Shown piece by piece: positions 1-8,162 of a DNA stretch of 64,000 nt. A model generated the notes under the pieces. The model did no database searches and was not told the origin of the DNA. It saw nothing but the letters and a program-made list of their open reading frames with translations. Position numbers and translations under genes: made by a program. How positions within the stretch are numbered: the first letter of the stretch is position 1; the number at the start of each line of letters is the position of its first letter. Origin of the DNA: an uncultured Eubacteriales bacterium (GTDB taxonomy: Bacteria; Bacillota; Clostridia; TANB77; CAG-508); the NCBI GenBank assembly GCA_949289635.1, contig CASEOS010000007.1, forward strand, positions 1 to 64,000, given 5' to 3'.

Positions 1-442
1 TTTATTAATTAATTTTTATTTCACCTATTTTATTTTAATTTTTATTTAATTTTATTTTTAATTTTTTATATTTTTTTTTACAAATCTTATTTTATAATTT
101 TACTCAAATATTATTATTTTTTAATTTCTATTTTCTTTATTTTTCTTTTTTTTACTATTTTTTTCTTTTTTTTACTATTTTTTTCATTTTTATTTTTAAA
201 TTTATTTATCATTTACTTTAAAATCTTCTATTTTCTATTTTTTTCTATTTTATTCTTTTTTATTCTATTTTTCTCTATTTTATTTAAATTTGCTTTCTTG
301 TACTTTTTATTTTATATTGAAAGTTTATGCCTAAATTATTTTTGTTTTTTCCACAATCTTTTTATAAAAAGTGGATAATTTTTTTAATTATATATTTTTT
401 CTATTCTATCCAAAAATATTAAAGGTAGAAATTCTTCCACCT
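1..442. other. T-rich non-coding tract downstream of dnaN
   Basis: No credible gene is visible. The plus strand is almost all T and A, with runs such as TTCTATTTT repeated irregularly. One exact tandem duplication of a 20-bp unit lies at 141-180. The tract follows the 3' end of dnaN, where recF or gyrB would often be found in related genomes. Its compositional bias could belong to the origin region, but no DnaA boxes are evident inside it. Confidence 0.6.
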
Positions 443-445
443 TTA
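420..445 (-). terminator. Hairpin at the dnaN 3' end
   Basis: An inverted repeat AAAGGTaGAA / TTCcACCTTT with a 4-nt loop overlaps the dnaN stop codon. Read on the minus strand it is followed by an A/T-rich stretch with a short T run. It is probably a weak intrinsic terminator for dnaN. Confidence 0.45.
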
Positions 446-1561
446 ATCTTCTTTTAATCTAATTGGTAAAATCATATATACATAATCATTATTTTCCACT
501 GATTTTATTAAACATGGAGATATACTACTTCCAAATTCTATGTAGACTTCTTCATCATCAATTGCTTTTAAACTATCTAAGAAGTATTTTGGATTAAAGC
601 CTACTTCTAAATTCTTTCCTTCTGTTGAAACATATAATTCTTCTTTTGCATCCCCTGTTTGATTTGTACATAAAATAGTTACTTTTCCTATATCTACTTG
701 TACTTTTACAGGATATTTCTTCTCTTTTTCTACTGAAGATGAAGAAATTAAACTAATTCTTTCAAAACTATCTTGTATATTATTTTTATTTACTTTTATT
801 CTAGTTTCCCAAGTATTTGGAATTACATTTTTATAATTTAAAAATTCACCATCTAAAATTCTAGTAACAATTTTACAATTATCCATTTCAAATAAAGCTT
901 GATTTTTAGAAACCCCTATTTTAATAGGTTCAAATGAATCTGTAATAATTTTGTTTAATTCAATTAGCGTTTTTCCTGGAATTACTGCACTAAAATCATT
1001 ACTTTGTTTTGTTAAAAATATTTTTCTTAATGCTAATCTAAATCCATCTACTGCAACTAAACTTAATTTATTATTTTGAATTTCAAATAAGCATCCTGTG
1101 AAAATTGGTCTACTTTCTTCAGTACTTGCTGCAAAAATTGTTCTTCTAATCATATTTTTTAATACGTTTTGATCAATTTCAATAGAATTTTCTACTTCTA
1201 TTTTTGGTAATTCTGGAAATTCTTCTGGATTCATTGTTGCTAATTTATATAAAGAACCTTCACATTCAATTTCTAGTAAATTATTAGAATTTAATGATAT
1301 ATGTATTTCTGTATCTGGTAATTTTCGAATAATTTCACTAAACATGATTGCATTTACTACTGTACTTCCCTGTTCTTCTACTTCACATTCCATTACATAT
1401 TCTATACCAATTTCTAAATCATAAGTGGTTAATTTTATTTCATTATCATTTGTTTGAATTAGAATTCCTTCTAAAATAGGCATTGTAGTTTTAGAAGCTA
1501 CACCTTTTACTACGGAATTCAAGGCTTTCATAAGTTTGTCTTTATAACAAACAATCTTCAT
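443..1561 (-). CDS. dnaN: DNA polymerase III subunit beta (sliding clamp)
   Basis: The 372-residue product matches the usual length of the beta clamp, a ring-shaped dimer that tethers DNA polymerase III to the template. Three successive clamp folds of about 120 residues are recognisable, and the protein ends in the usual MILPIR-type segment. The ATG at 1561 is preceded by a strong GGAGG ribosome site about 7 nt upstream. It lies downstream of dnaA on the same strand with a 322-nt gap that contains DnaA-box-like sites. This is the normal Firmicutes origin order. I saw no in-frame CGG codon. Confidence 0.97.
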   Translation of the reverse strand: MKIVCYKDKLMKALNSVVKGVASKTTMPILEGILIQTNDNEIKLTTYDLEIGIEYVMECEVEEQGSTVVNAIMFSEIIRKLPDTEIHISLNSNNLLEIECEGSLYKLATMNPEEFPELPKIEVENSIEIDQNVLKNMIRRTIFAASTEESRPIFTGCLFEIQNNKLSLVAVDGFRLALRKIFLTKQSNDFSAVIPGKTLIELNKIITDSFEPIKIGVSKNQALFEMDNCKIVTRILDGEFLNYKNVIPNTWETRIKVNKNNIQDSFERISLISSSSVEKEKKYPVKVQVDIGKVTILCTNQTGDAKEELYVSTEGKNLEVGFNPKYFLDSLKAIDDEEVYIEFGSSISPCLIKSVENNDYVYMILPIRLKED

Positions 1562-1883
1562 GGCAATTCCTCCTTATAAATATATATAATATTTTTAGTA
1601 GTAATAGTATTAGGCATTGTGGAAACTGTGGAAAACTATGTTGATAGTTACAATCCCTAGTAAAATTACTGTTTATAATTTGGTGGAAAACTTTAAAAAT
1701 AATCCACATCATTTTATTACAATTGTGTAAAACTGAGTTATAAACAGATTTTTAACAGCTTATTAACATTTAACTGTGGATATTCTGTTTAGCTATTCCG
1801 TAAGAAGAGAAAGATTATTTTTTTAAGAACAAATTTTTTATCAAACACAAATTTTAAAAATGTATTTTTACAATGCGAATTTC
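1562..1883. other. dnaA-dnaN intergenic part of oriC
   Basis: This gap carries several DnaA-box-like 9-mers close to the consensus TTATCCACA or its complement. They are TGTGGAAAC (1618-1626), TGTGGAAAA (1627-1635), GGTGGAAAA (1682-1690), TAATCCACA (1700-1708) and TGTGGATAT (1775-1783). The surrounding sequence is highly A+T-rich and could act as the unwinding element. By analogy with Bacillus subtilis, it would form one half of a bipartite origin. Function is inferred from position and boxes. Confidence 0.75.
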
Positions 1884-3233
1884 TTATTGTTTTCCATTTA
1901 TAATAATATTTTTCACACTATCCACAATTAATTTTGTATTACTTTTTTCTTTTACTTCTTTCTCTATTTTTTTACAAGCATGCATAACTGTAGAATGATC
2001 TCTACCACCAAAGTCTACTCCTATCTGAGGAAAAGACATATTAGCAATTTCTCTACAAAGATACATAGCTATTTGCCTTGGAAAAGCAATATCATTTGAA
2101 CGTTTATTTCCTGATAAATCATCTTTATTAATACTAAAATATTTTGCAACAGTTTCTTTTATAAAATCACAAGAAATAACTTTTTCGCTTTCATATTTAA
2201 ATTCATTAATGATATTTTCTGCAAGTTCTATGGTAATTGGACTATGAATTAGTGAAGCTCTTGCAACGATTTTATTAAAGACACCTTCTAATTCTCTAAT
2301 GTTTGAATCTATTTTATTTGCTATATCAGATAAAATAAAATCATCTATTAAAATATTTTCATCTTGTGCTTTTTTTCTTAAAATAGCTAAACGTGTTTCA
2401 TAGTCTGGACAAGAAATATCAGCAAGTAATCCCCATTCAAATCTAGATTTTAATCTATCTTCTAAGAATTGAATATCTCTTGGAGGCTTATCACTAGATA
2501 AAATAATTTGTTTTCCATCTTCATATAAAGAATTAAATGTGTGGAAAAATTCTTCTTGTATACGCTCTTTTCCAGCTATAAATTGAATATCATCTATTAA
2601 AAGTACATCTATACTTCTGTATTTACTACGGAAAACTTCGTTTTTATTATCTTTGATTGCATTTACTAATTGATTCGTAAATTTTTCTGAGGTAACATAT
2701 AAGACATTCATATTACGGTCATTTTCTAAAATACGATTACCAATAGCGTGCATTAAATGAGTTTTTCCTAGACCAACTCCACCATATAAGAAAAGTGGAT
2801 TATAGGCTTTTCCTGGTTGATTTCCTACTGCTAAAGCAGCTGCATGAGCAAAACGGTTACTATTTCCTACAACAAAAGTTTCAAAAGTATATTTTGGATT
2901 TAAAGTTGATTTATTCGTTTCTACTTCAGCAGTATTGACATTTGAATTATCTTTAATAACAATTTCATCATTTTGTTCTTCTTTTGATAAATCGATAACG
3001 GAAAATGTCCAATCTTTATTGGTTATATAACGTAAAGTATTAAAAATTAAACTTCTATACTTATTTTCTATAAAGTCTTTTTGAAATTCTGAAATTGTTG
3101 TAAAAACAATATTATCCCCATCTATACTTCTTATACCTAAAGGCAAAATCCAAGTATCATAAGATATTTTTGTTACTTCTGGTTTTAATAGTTCTTTTAT
3201 TTTTGCAACTAATTCTTCTTTATCAATTGCCAT
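1884..3233 (-). CDS. dnaA: Chromosomal replication initiator DnaA
   Basis: The 449-residue protein has all four DnaA domains. An N-terminal DnaB/oligomerisation domain (about 1-85) is followed by a short variable linker. The AAA+ ATPase has Walker A GGVGLGKTH at residues 151-159 and a Walker B LLIDDIQF. The C-terminal domain carries the DNA-binding signature GGRDHSTVMHA. DnaA binds the boxes seen on both sides of this gene and melts oriC. The ATG at 3233 follows an AAGGGATGA ribosome site. A possible promoter (TTGAAA, 19-nt spacer, TATAAA on the minus strand) lies at 3321-3351 among DnaA boxes, consistent with autoregulation. Confidence 0.98.
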   Translation of the reverse strand: MAIDKEELVAKIKELLKPEVTKISYDTWILPLGIRSIDGDNIVFTTISEFQKDFIENKYRSLIFNTLRYITNKDWTFSVIDLSKEEQNDEIVIKDNSNVNTAEVETNKSTLNPKYTFETFVVGNSNRFAHAAALAVGNQPGKAYNPLFLYGGVGLGKTHLMHAIGNRILENDRNMNVLYVTSEKFTNQLVNAIKDNKNEVFRSKYRSIDVLLIDDIQFIAGKERIQEEFFHTFNSLYEDGKQIILSSDKPPRDIQFLEDRLKSRFEWGLLADISCPDYETRLAILRKKAQDENILIDDFILSDIANKIDSNIRELEGVFNKIVARASLIHSPITIELAENIINEFKYESEKVISCDFIKETVAKYFSINKDDLSGNKRSNDIAFPRQIAMYLCREIANMSFPQIGVDFGGRDHSTVMHACKKIEKEVKEKSNTKLIVDSVKNIIINGKQ

Positions 3234-3661
3234 TTCATCATCCCTTCTTTTTAAAAGTTATCCACAAAGTTATCCACAAATGTTGATAATATTGTAATAT
3301 TTCTGCAATAAATTTCGCTTTTTATACGAACAAAAATTCAAGTATTTTCAACAAAAAATGAATAGATTTTATGCTTTTCATATCATAACAAAATTATATA
3401 AAATAAGTCAATACAATTGTGGAAAAAATTTTTTTATTGTGGAAAACAAGATAAAAAACTGTGGAAAACTAAGCTTTTTTTACAAAAATATTACAAAAAA
3501 TGACAAAATTTTTAAAGAAAGTAGTAAAAAAATAAAAAAACGGAAATACTCTTGACAAGTGCGTTTGATTTAGGGTATAATCGATATGCTTATTTAAAAT
3601 TTAGCAAATATTTTCCATTTTAGGAATTTATATATACAAAAACAATAGGAGGTGCAAATAG
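3234..3661. other. rpmH-dnaA intergenic part of oriC
   Basis: Two perfect DnaA boxes TTATCCACA lie at 3258-3266 and 3270-3278, 3 nt apart. A near-box TGTTGATAA is at 3281-3289. Three TGTGGAAAA boxes in the opposite orientation lie at 3418-3426, 3438-3446 and 3460-3468. The region separates the divergent dnaA and rpmH transcripts, as in B. subtilis. An ORF of 65 codons at 3358-3555 runs through the boxes and has no family signature, so it is not called. Confidence 0.85.
3552..3581 (+). promoter_or_regulatory. Sigma-A-type promoter of rpmH
   Basis: TTGACA at 3552-3557 and TATAAT at 3576-3581 are separated by 18 nt. Both hexamers match the consensus exactly. The promoter would drive the rpmH-rnpA-yidD-yidC-jag unit. 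Confidence 0.85.
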
Positions 3662-3796
3662 ATGAAAAGAACATATCAACCAAAAAATAGACAAGAAAAG
3701 AAAGAACACGGATTTATGAAAAGAATGAAAACAAGATCTGGACAAAATATATTAAAGGCAAGAAGAGCAAAAGGTAGAAAAAAATTAAGTGCTTAA
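3662..3796 (+). CDS. rpmH: Ribosomal protein bL34
   Basis: This 44-residue, very basic protein begins [18 protein letters not shown] and continues with the bL34 pattern [20 protein letters not shown]. It is a component of the large ribosomal subunit. The start ATG is preceded by an AGGAGGTG ribosome site at 3646-3653. It is the first gene of the rightward origin-proximal operon, directly opposite dnaA. Its length is typical for the family. Confidence 0.98.
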   Translation: MKRTYQPKNRQEKKEHGFMKRMKTRSGQNILKARRAKGRKKLSA

Positions 3797-3824
3797 TTTA
3801 ATATATTAAATTTATTATTTATTA

Positions 3825-3851
3825 AAAAAGGCCGCAAAAGCGAGCCTTTTA
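3825..3851 (+). terminator. Hairpin between rpmH and rnpA
   Basis: The stem AAAAGGC / GCCTTTT encloses an inner GC/GC pair and an AAAA loop. It is followed by an A-rich stretch rather than a long T run. It is likely a partial terminator or processing site that makes rpmH more abundant than rnpA. Confidence 0.5.
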
Positions 3852-3914
3852 AAAATAAATCAGATTATCTTTTTTTCATAATCTTTGCTTTTCTTAAGGA
3901 GAAAGGACTAAAAA

Positions 3915-4253
3915 ATGAAAAAAACGAAAATGTTAAAGAAAAATTATGAATTTAAAAATGTTTTAAACAGAGGAACTTATTATTCTGGAAAATATATTGC
4001 AATTTTCATAAGAAAAAATAACAAAAATATGAATTTTTTAGGAATTGCCATTAGTTCTAAATTGGGAAAAGCAGTCAAAAGAAATTATGTAAAAAGACTT
4101 ATTAGAGAAAATTATAAACGAGTAGAGGAACACATAAAAGTAGGATATGATATTGTTTTTATTTGGAAAAAGCAACAAGAAATAGGACAAGCTTGTTACA
4201 AATATATAGAAAAAGATATTCAAAAAATTTTTAAAGAAGCAGAATTAGTTTAA
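3915..4253 (+). CDS. rnpA: Ribonuclease P protein component
   Basis: The 112-residue basic protein has the RNase P protein signature around KAVKRNYVKRLIRE (about residues 52-65), equivalent to the family's RNR motif. The N-terminal segment matches the substrate-leader-binding region. It assists the RNase P RNA in tRNA 5' maturation. An AAGGAGAAAGG ribosome site lies just before the ATG. It sits between rpmH and yidD, its conserved neighbours. Confidence 0.95.
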   Translation: MKKTKMLKKNYEFKNVLNRGTYYSGKYIAIFIRKNNKNMNFLGIAISSKLGKAVKRNYVKRLIRENYKRVEEHIKVGYDIVFIWKKQQEIGQACYKYIEKDIQKIFKEAELV

Positions 4254-4262
4254 AGGAAATTT

Positions 4263-4481
4263 ATGAAAAAAATATGTATTTTCTTAATTAATTTCTATCA
4301 AAAACACATATCTTGTTGGTTAGAACAGAAAAATATTAGATGTAAGTATTATCCTACGTGTTCAGAATATGCAAAACAAGCAATAGAAAAATATGGCATA
4401 ATAAAAGGTGGCTTTCTATCAGTAAAAAGGATTTTTAAATGTAATCCTTTCTCAAAAGGTGGATATGATCCATTAAAATAA
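4263..4481 (+). CDS. yidD: Membrane protein insertion efficiency factor YidD
   Basis: The 72-residue protein has the YidD (DUF37) features: an amphipathic N-terminus, a CKYYPTCSEYA cysteine motif, and a C-terminal CNPFSKGGYDPL motif. The family helps YidC place proteins in the membrane. It starts 9 nt after the rnpA stop with AAAGGA as ribosome site and is followed by yidC after 17 nt, so translation is probably coupled. Confidence 0.95.
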   Translation: MKKICIFLINFYQKHISCWLEQKNIRCKYYPTCSEYAKQAIEKYGIIKGGFLSVKRIFKCNPFSKGGYDPLK

Positions 4482-4498
4482 ATCTAGGAGGAAGCAGA

Positions 4499-5410
4499 AT
4501 GTTTCAATTTTTTGCAAATATTTTTGGCTATTTATTAGCTTTTATATATGGATTTATTAATAATTATGGCTTAGCCATCATTGTTTTTACTATTTTTATA
4601 AAGATTTTATTTATTCCATTTTCAGTTAAACAGCAAAAAACAATGAAGAAAACAGCTAAAATTCAGGAAAAAATGAAAATAATTCAATTTAAATATAAAA
4701 ATAATCCTGAAAAAATGAATCAAGAAATGATGGAATTATATAAAACAGAAAAGATGAGTCCGTTTAGTGGGTGTTTAACAGCCATTATACAAATTATTCT
4801 TTTATTCTCAATCTTTTATTTGGTAAGATCACCATTAACCTATATGCAAAATATACCAGAAGAGAATATTAATCAATATATTACTCAATTACAGGAAAAC
4901 GGTAAATCCGTAAGTACTGCATATCCAGAAATCGATATTATTAGAGAATATGAATTTTTGAGAGAACAAAATCCAGATGATGAATATTTAGATAAAGCAA
5001 ATTTGGAAATGAATTTCTTGGGGTTAGACTTAAGTAAAGTACCACAACAAAACTTAACAGATATCACAGTATATATTATCCCAGTACTATATATCGTTTC
5101 TTCTTTTATATCAATAAAATTGTCAACATCAATGCAACAAAAAAATCAAAACAAAGCAAAAGAAAGTGTTCCAATAGATGGTACAACCGGAAAAGAATTA
5201 GTTCCAGAAGAGGAGAAAAACGAAATGGATGCAGTAATGCAAACAAATAAAATGATGTCATGGTTTATGCCACTAATGTCTGTGTCTGTTGCAATGATTG
5301 CACCATTAGGATTAGCTTTGTATTGGTTAACTAATAATATTTTGATGATTATAGAAAGATTGATTTTAAATAAAGTAATAAAACTTAAGGAGGAAGAACA
5401 AGATGGATAA
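4499..5410 (+). CDS. yidC: Membrane protein insertase YidC (Oxa1 family)
   Basis: The 303-residue protein contains the Oxa1/YidC core. An N-terminal membrane segment (about 15-45) precedes a basic cytoplasmic loop rich in KQQKTMKKT. Further membrane spans follow at about 95-115, 190-210 and 255-290. No lipobox cysteine is seen at the N-terminus, unlike B. subtilis SpoIIIJ. It inserts membrane proteins with or without SecYEG. The last 8 nt overlap the start of jag, as is usual in Firmicutes. The ribosome site is AGGAGG. Confidence 0.96.
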   Translation: MFQFFANIFGYLLAFIYGFINNYGLAIIVFTIFIKILFIPFSVKQQKTMKKTAKIQEKMKIIQFKYKNNPEKMNQEMMELYKTEKMSPFSGCLTAIIQIILLFSIFYLVRSPLTYMQNIPEENINQYITQLQENGKSVSTAYPEIDIIREYEFLREQNPDDEYLDKANLEMNFLGLDLSKVPQQNLTDITVYIIPVLYIVSSFISIKLSTSMQQKNQNKAKESVPIDGTTGKELVPEEEKNEMDAVMQTNKMMSWFMPLMSVSVAMIAPLGLALYWLTNNILMIIERLILNKVIKLKEEEQDG

Positions 5411-6101
5411 AACAATTATTGCAGAAGGAAGAACAACTAATGAAGCGATAGAAAATGGTTTAAAACAATTAAGAGTTTCAAAAGACAAAGTAGATATAAA
5501 AGTATTAGAAAATGAAGAAAAAAGAAGCTTTTTTAGTATTTTAGCACCAAGAGTTGTAAAAGTAGAAATGACATTGAAAGAAGAAAAAGCAGAAAAAAAA
5601 GAAATGAAACCTAAAAAAGTTATTGAATTGTCTGAAGAAGAACAAAATAAAGCAGAAGAAAATGTTAAAATTTTTATGGAAGAAATAAAAAAAGAATTAC
5701 CTGAAAATACAACTTATGAAATTCATAAGGATAAAACAGGATTAAATATTGAAATATCCAATGAAAACTTAGGTTTTTTAATCGGATATAGGGGAGAGAC
5801 ATTATATGCTTTCCAAAGTATTTTATCAGCAATTGCAGGAAAAGAAATTGATAAGAAAGTAAGAGTTATCCTAGATATTGAGGGATATAAAGCAAAAAGA
5901 GAAAAAACATTAGAAGAACTTGCAGAAAAGGTAGCAAAGACAGTTATAAAAACAAGAAAACCTGTTAAATTAGAGCCTATGCAAGCATATGAAAGAAAAA
6001 TTATTCATAGTAAATTACAACAAAATGATAAAGTACAGACAGAAAGTATAGGAGAAGAGCCTAATAGAAGAATAGTAATTTCTTTAAAGAAAACAAAATA
6101 A
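5403..6101 (+). CDS. khpB: RNA-binding protein KhpB/Jag
   Basis: The 232-residue protein has the three-part Jag architecture. A Jag-N domain (about 1-55) is followed by a charged linker rich in K and E (60-95). A KH-type domain contains the loop GYRGETLYAFQ (about 133-143), and a C-terminal R3H domain contains YERKIIHSKLQ. It binds RNA and in related bacteria influences cell elongation and division. It overlaps yidC by 8 nt. Confidence 0.93.
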   Translation: MDKTIIAEGRTTNEAIENGLKQLRVSKDKVDIKVLENEEKRSFFSILAPRVVKVEMTLKEEKAEKKEMKPKKVIELSEEEQNKAEENVKIFMEEIKKELPENTTYEIHKDKTGLNIEISNENLGFLIGYRGETLYAFQSILSAIAGKEIDKKVRVILDIEGYKAKREKTLEELAEKVAKTVIKTRKPVKLEPMQAYERKIIHSKLQQNDKVQTESIGEEPNRRIVISLKKTK

Positions 6102-6175
6102 AATAAAAAATTTGAGGTCAAAGGTCAAATTTTATACGGAAGATTATGTATAAATTACCTATGGCCTCCTTTTTT

Positions 6176-6290
6176 TAATGATGATTTTGGGGACGGAGCA
6201 AAAAATCATCATTATATAACTTTTTTATTATATAAAATAAATTTTATGAACTAATGATGATTTTTTGCTCCGTCCCCAAAATCATCATTA
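6176..6290. repeat. GGGGACG palindromic element 1
   Basis: Two perfectly complementary 38-nt arms (6176-6213 and 6253-6290) flank a 39-nt AT-rich centre. Each arm is itself a small inverted repeat with AATGATGATTTT and AAAATCATCATT around the core GGGGACGGAGC. The element lies between jag and mnmE and ends about 4 nt before the mnmE ribosome site. The same arm type recurs at 37283. Mechanism unknown. Confidence 0.9.
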
Positions 6291-6308
6291 AAGAAAGAGG
6301 TGGATTTT

Positions 6309-7680
6309 ATGAGTACAATTGCTTCAATATCTACGGCTCCTCGGAATTGGAGGAATCGGGATTATTCGAATGAGTGGAAAAAATTGTTTTGAAATATTAG
6401 AAAAAATATTCAAACCAAAGAAGAATGAGAACATAGAACAAATAAAAGGATATACCATGAAATATGGACATATCATAGAAAACGAAAAAATCATTGATGA
6501 AGTATTGGTTTCTTATTTTAAAGAGCCTATGAGCTATACAACAGAGAATATGTGTGAAATCAATTCACATGGTGGAAATGTTGTTATGAAAAAAATATTA
6601 GAATTATGCTTACAAAATGGAGCAGAATTAGCGGAGGCAGGAGAATTTACAAAACGAGCTTTTTTAAATGGACGTATTGATTTAACACAGGCAGAATCTG
6701 TTATTGATGTCATAAATGCGAAAAGTGAAAAAGAAGTACAAGCAGGTATCAAGCAATTAGAAGGGGGATTATCGAAAGAAATATCAGCTATTAAGCAAGA
6801 AATCTTGGATGTGATGGTGAATATAGAAGTAGCTATTGATTATCCAGAATACGATGTAGAAGAAGTTACTAATAATGAAATTATGAATATGTTAGATAGT
6901 GTAGAGAATAAGCTAAATAAACTTGAAAAAAGTTTTGATAATGGAAAAATACTAAAAGAAGGAATAAAAACAGCCATTATAGGGAAACCAAATGCAGGAA
7001 AATCTTCTCTTTTAAATAGAATTTTAAAAGAGGATAGAGCGATTGTAACTGAATTTGAGGGAACAACAAGAGATACCATAGAAGAATTTGTAAACATTAA
7101 TGGAATTCCTTTAAAATTAATTGATACAGCAGGTATTCGAAATGCAAAAGATGAAGTAGAAAAAATAGGAATTCATAAATCAAAAGAAATTGCTAAAAAT
7201 GCAGATTTAATTATTGCTATTTTTGATGCATCTAGACCATTATCAAAAGAAGATAAAGATATATTAGAGATTATAAAAGGCAAAAAAGTAATTATTTTAT
7301 TAAATAAAATTGATTTACAGCAAAAATTACATAAAGAAGATAAAGACTTTAAAGAGGTAACAGATAGCATTATAGAAATATCTGCATTAAACAATATTGG
7401 TATTGATGATGTATATGCAGAAATTACAAAATTATTTGAAATAAATGAAATTAATTTAGATAATGATTTAGTGATTACTAATATTAGACATAAAAATTTA
7501 ATTCATCAAGCAATTGAAAGTATAAAAAAGACAAAAGAAACAATGAAAGAAAAAATGCCAATTGATATTGTGGCGGTTTATATAAAACAAATTTTAGAGG
7601 ATTTAGGAAATATTACTGGAGAGTTTGTCACAGAAGATATCATTAATGAAATTTTTTCAAAGTTCTGTTTAGGAAAATAA
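6309..7680 (+). CDS. mnmE: tRNA modification GTPase MnmE, read through a +1 shift at CGG
   Basis: MnmE works with MnmG to form the (carboxymethyl)aminomethyl group on U34 of tRNAs. The natural start is the ATG at 6309 after AGAGGTGG, giving MSTIASISTAP. Frame 0 then meets CGG (6342-6344) and stops at TGA 6390-6392. Skipping C6342 gives GGA ATT GGA GGA and restores the family sequence APGxGGIGIIRMSG. The fused product is 456 residues, the usual length. It has G1 GKPNAGKSS, a G3-like DTAG, NKID and the C-terminal CLGK motif. Either CGG is a frameshift codon or one base is in error. The rest of the gene is intact. Confidence 0.93.
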
Positions 7681-8162
7681 GTTTATTGATAACGAATGAA
7701 AATTAAAAATAAAGCAAAAAGAAATATAAATAGTATAATTTTATACAAAAATACAAAAACAAGCTTAAAATTGATTTTAGAAGCAAATAGAAGTAAGGGA
7801 TTATATAAGCCAAAAATATATAAAATTAAAATATATAAAATGAAAAAATAATATATGTATAAGAACGTTTAAATAAAAAAATTAATTATAAAAGTAAAAA
7901 AGGAACAGAAAAGTTTAAAAAATTTACCCATCAATCAATGTAAACAAGGGGCGAACAAAAATTGAGCAATAATAGAGAAATAGCGAACTTTAAGAGATTG
8001 ACACATAAAAAACAGACATTATGTATACTATGTTCGCAAAACAAATGATTGATAAAAAGGCAACTTGCCTTAAATGGTTTTACTAAAAAGTAAAATTCAA
8101 AACAGAAAAAGAACAAAACAAAACTTTCTGTTTCACAGGGAATGAAAAAAGGAGAGAAAACA
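7681..8162. other. Long mnmE-mnmG intergenic leader
   Basis: No gene is visible in these 482 nt. The left half is A-rich and featureless. The right half is less AT-rich and holds GCGAAC at 7951-7956 and 7983-7988, and its complement GTTCGC at 8032-8037. Two small hairpins follow (AAGGCAA/TTGCCTT near 8057-8071, and TTTTAC/GTAAAA near 8077-8094). A possible promoter is TTGACA 7998-8003 with TATACT 8024-8029, though its 20-nt spacer is long. It could be a structured 5' leader of mnmG. Confidence 0.4.

Noticed and set aside
3358..3555. 65-codon frame in the origin gap
   Set aside because: It runs through DnaA boxes, has no ribosome site and no family pattern.
6342..6342. mnmE, the VirB6-like gene and walJ as pseudogenes
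   Set aside because: All downstream motifs are intact and lengths are normal once the shift is applied; two of the genes belong to broadly conserved families. Three decays at the same trinucleotide would be unlikely.
8129..8136. parS half-site TGTTTCAC
   Set aside because: Only one half of the 16-bp parS palindrome is present; the right half does not match.
8142..8162. Upstream ATG of mnmG at 8142
   Set aside because: The ribosome site AAAGGAG lies after it, and homologues begin near the ATG at 8163.
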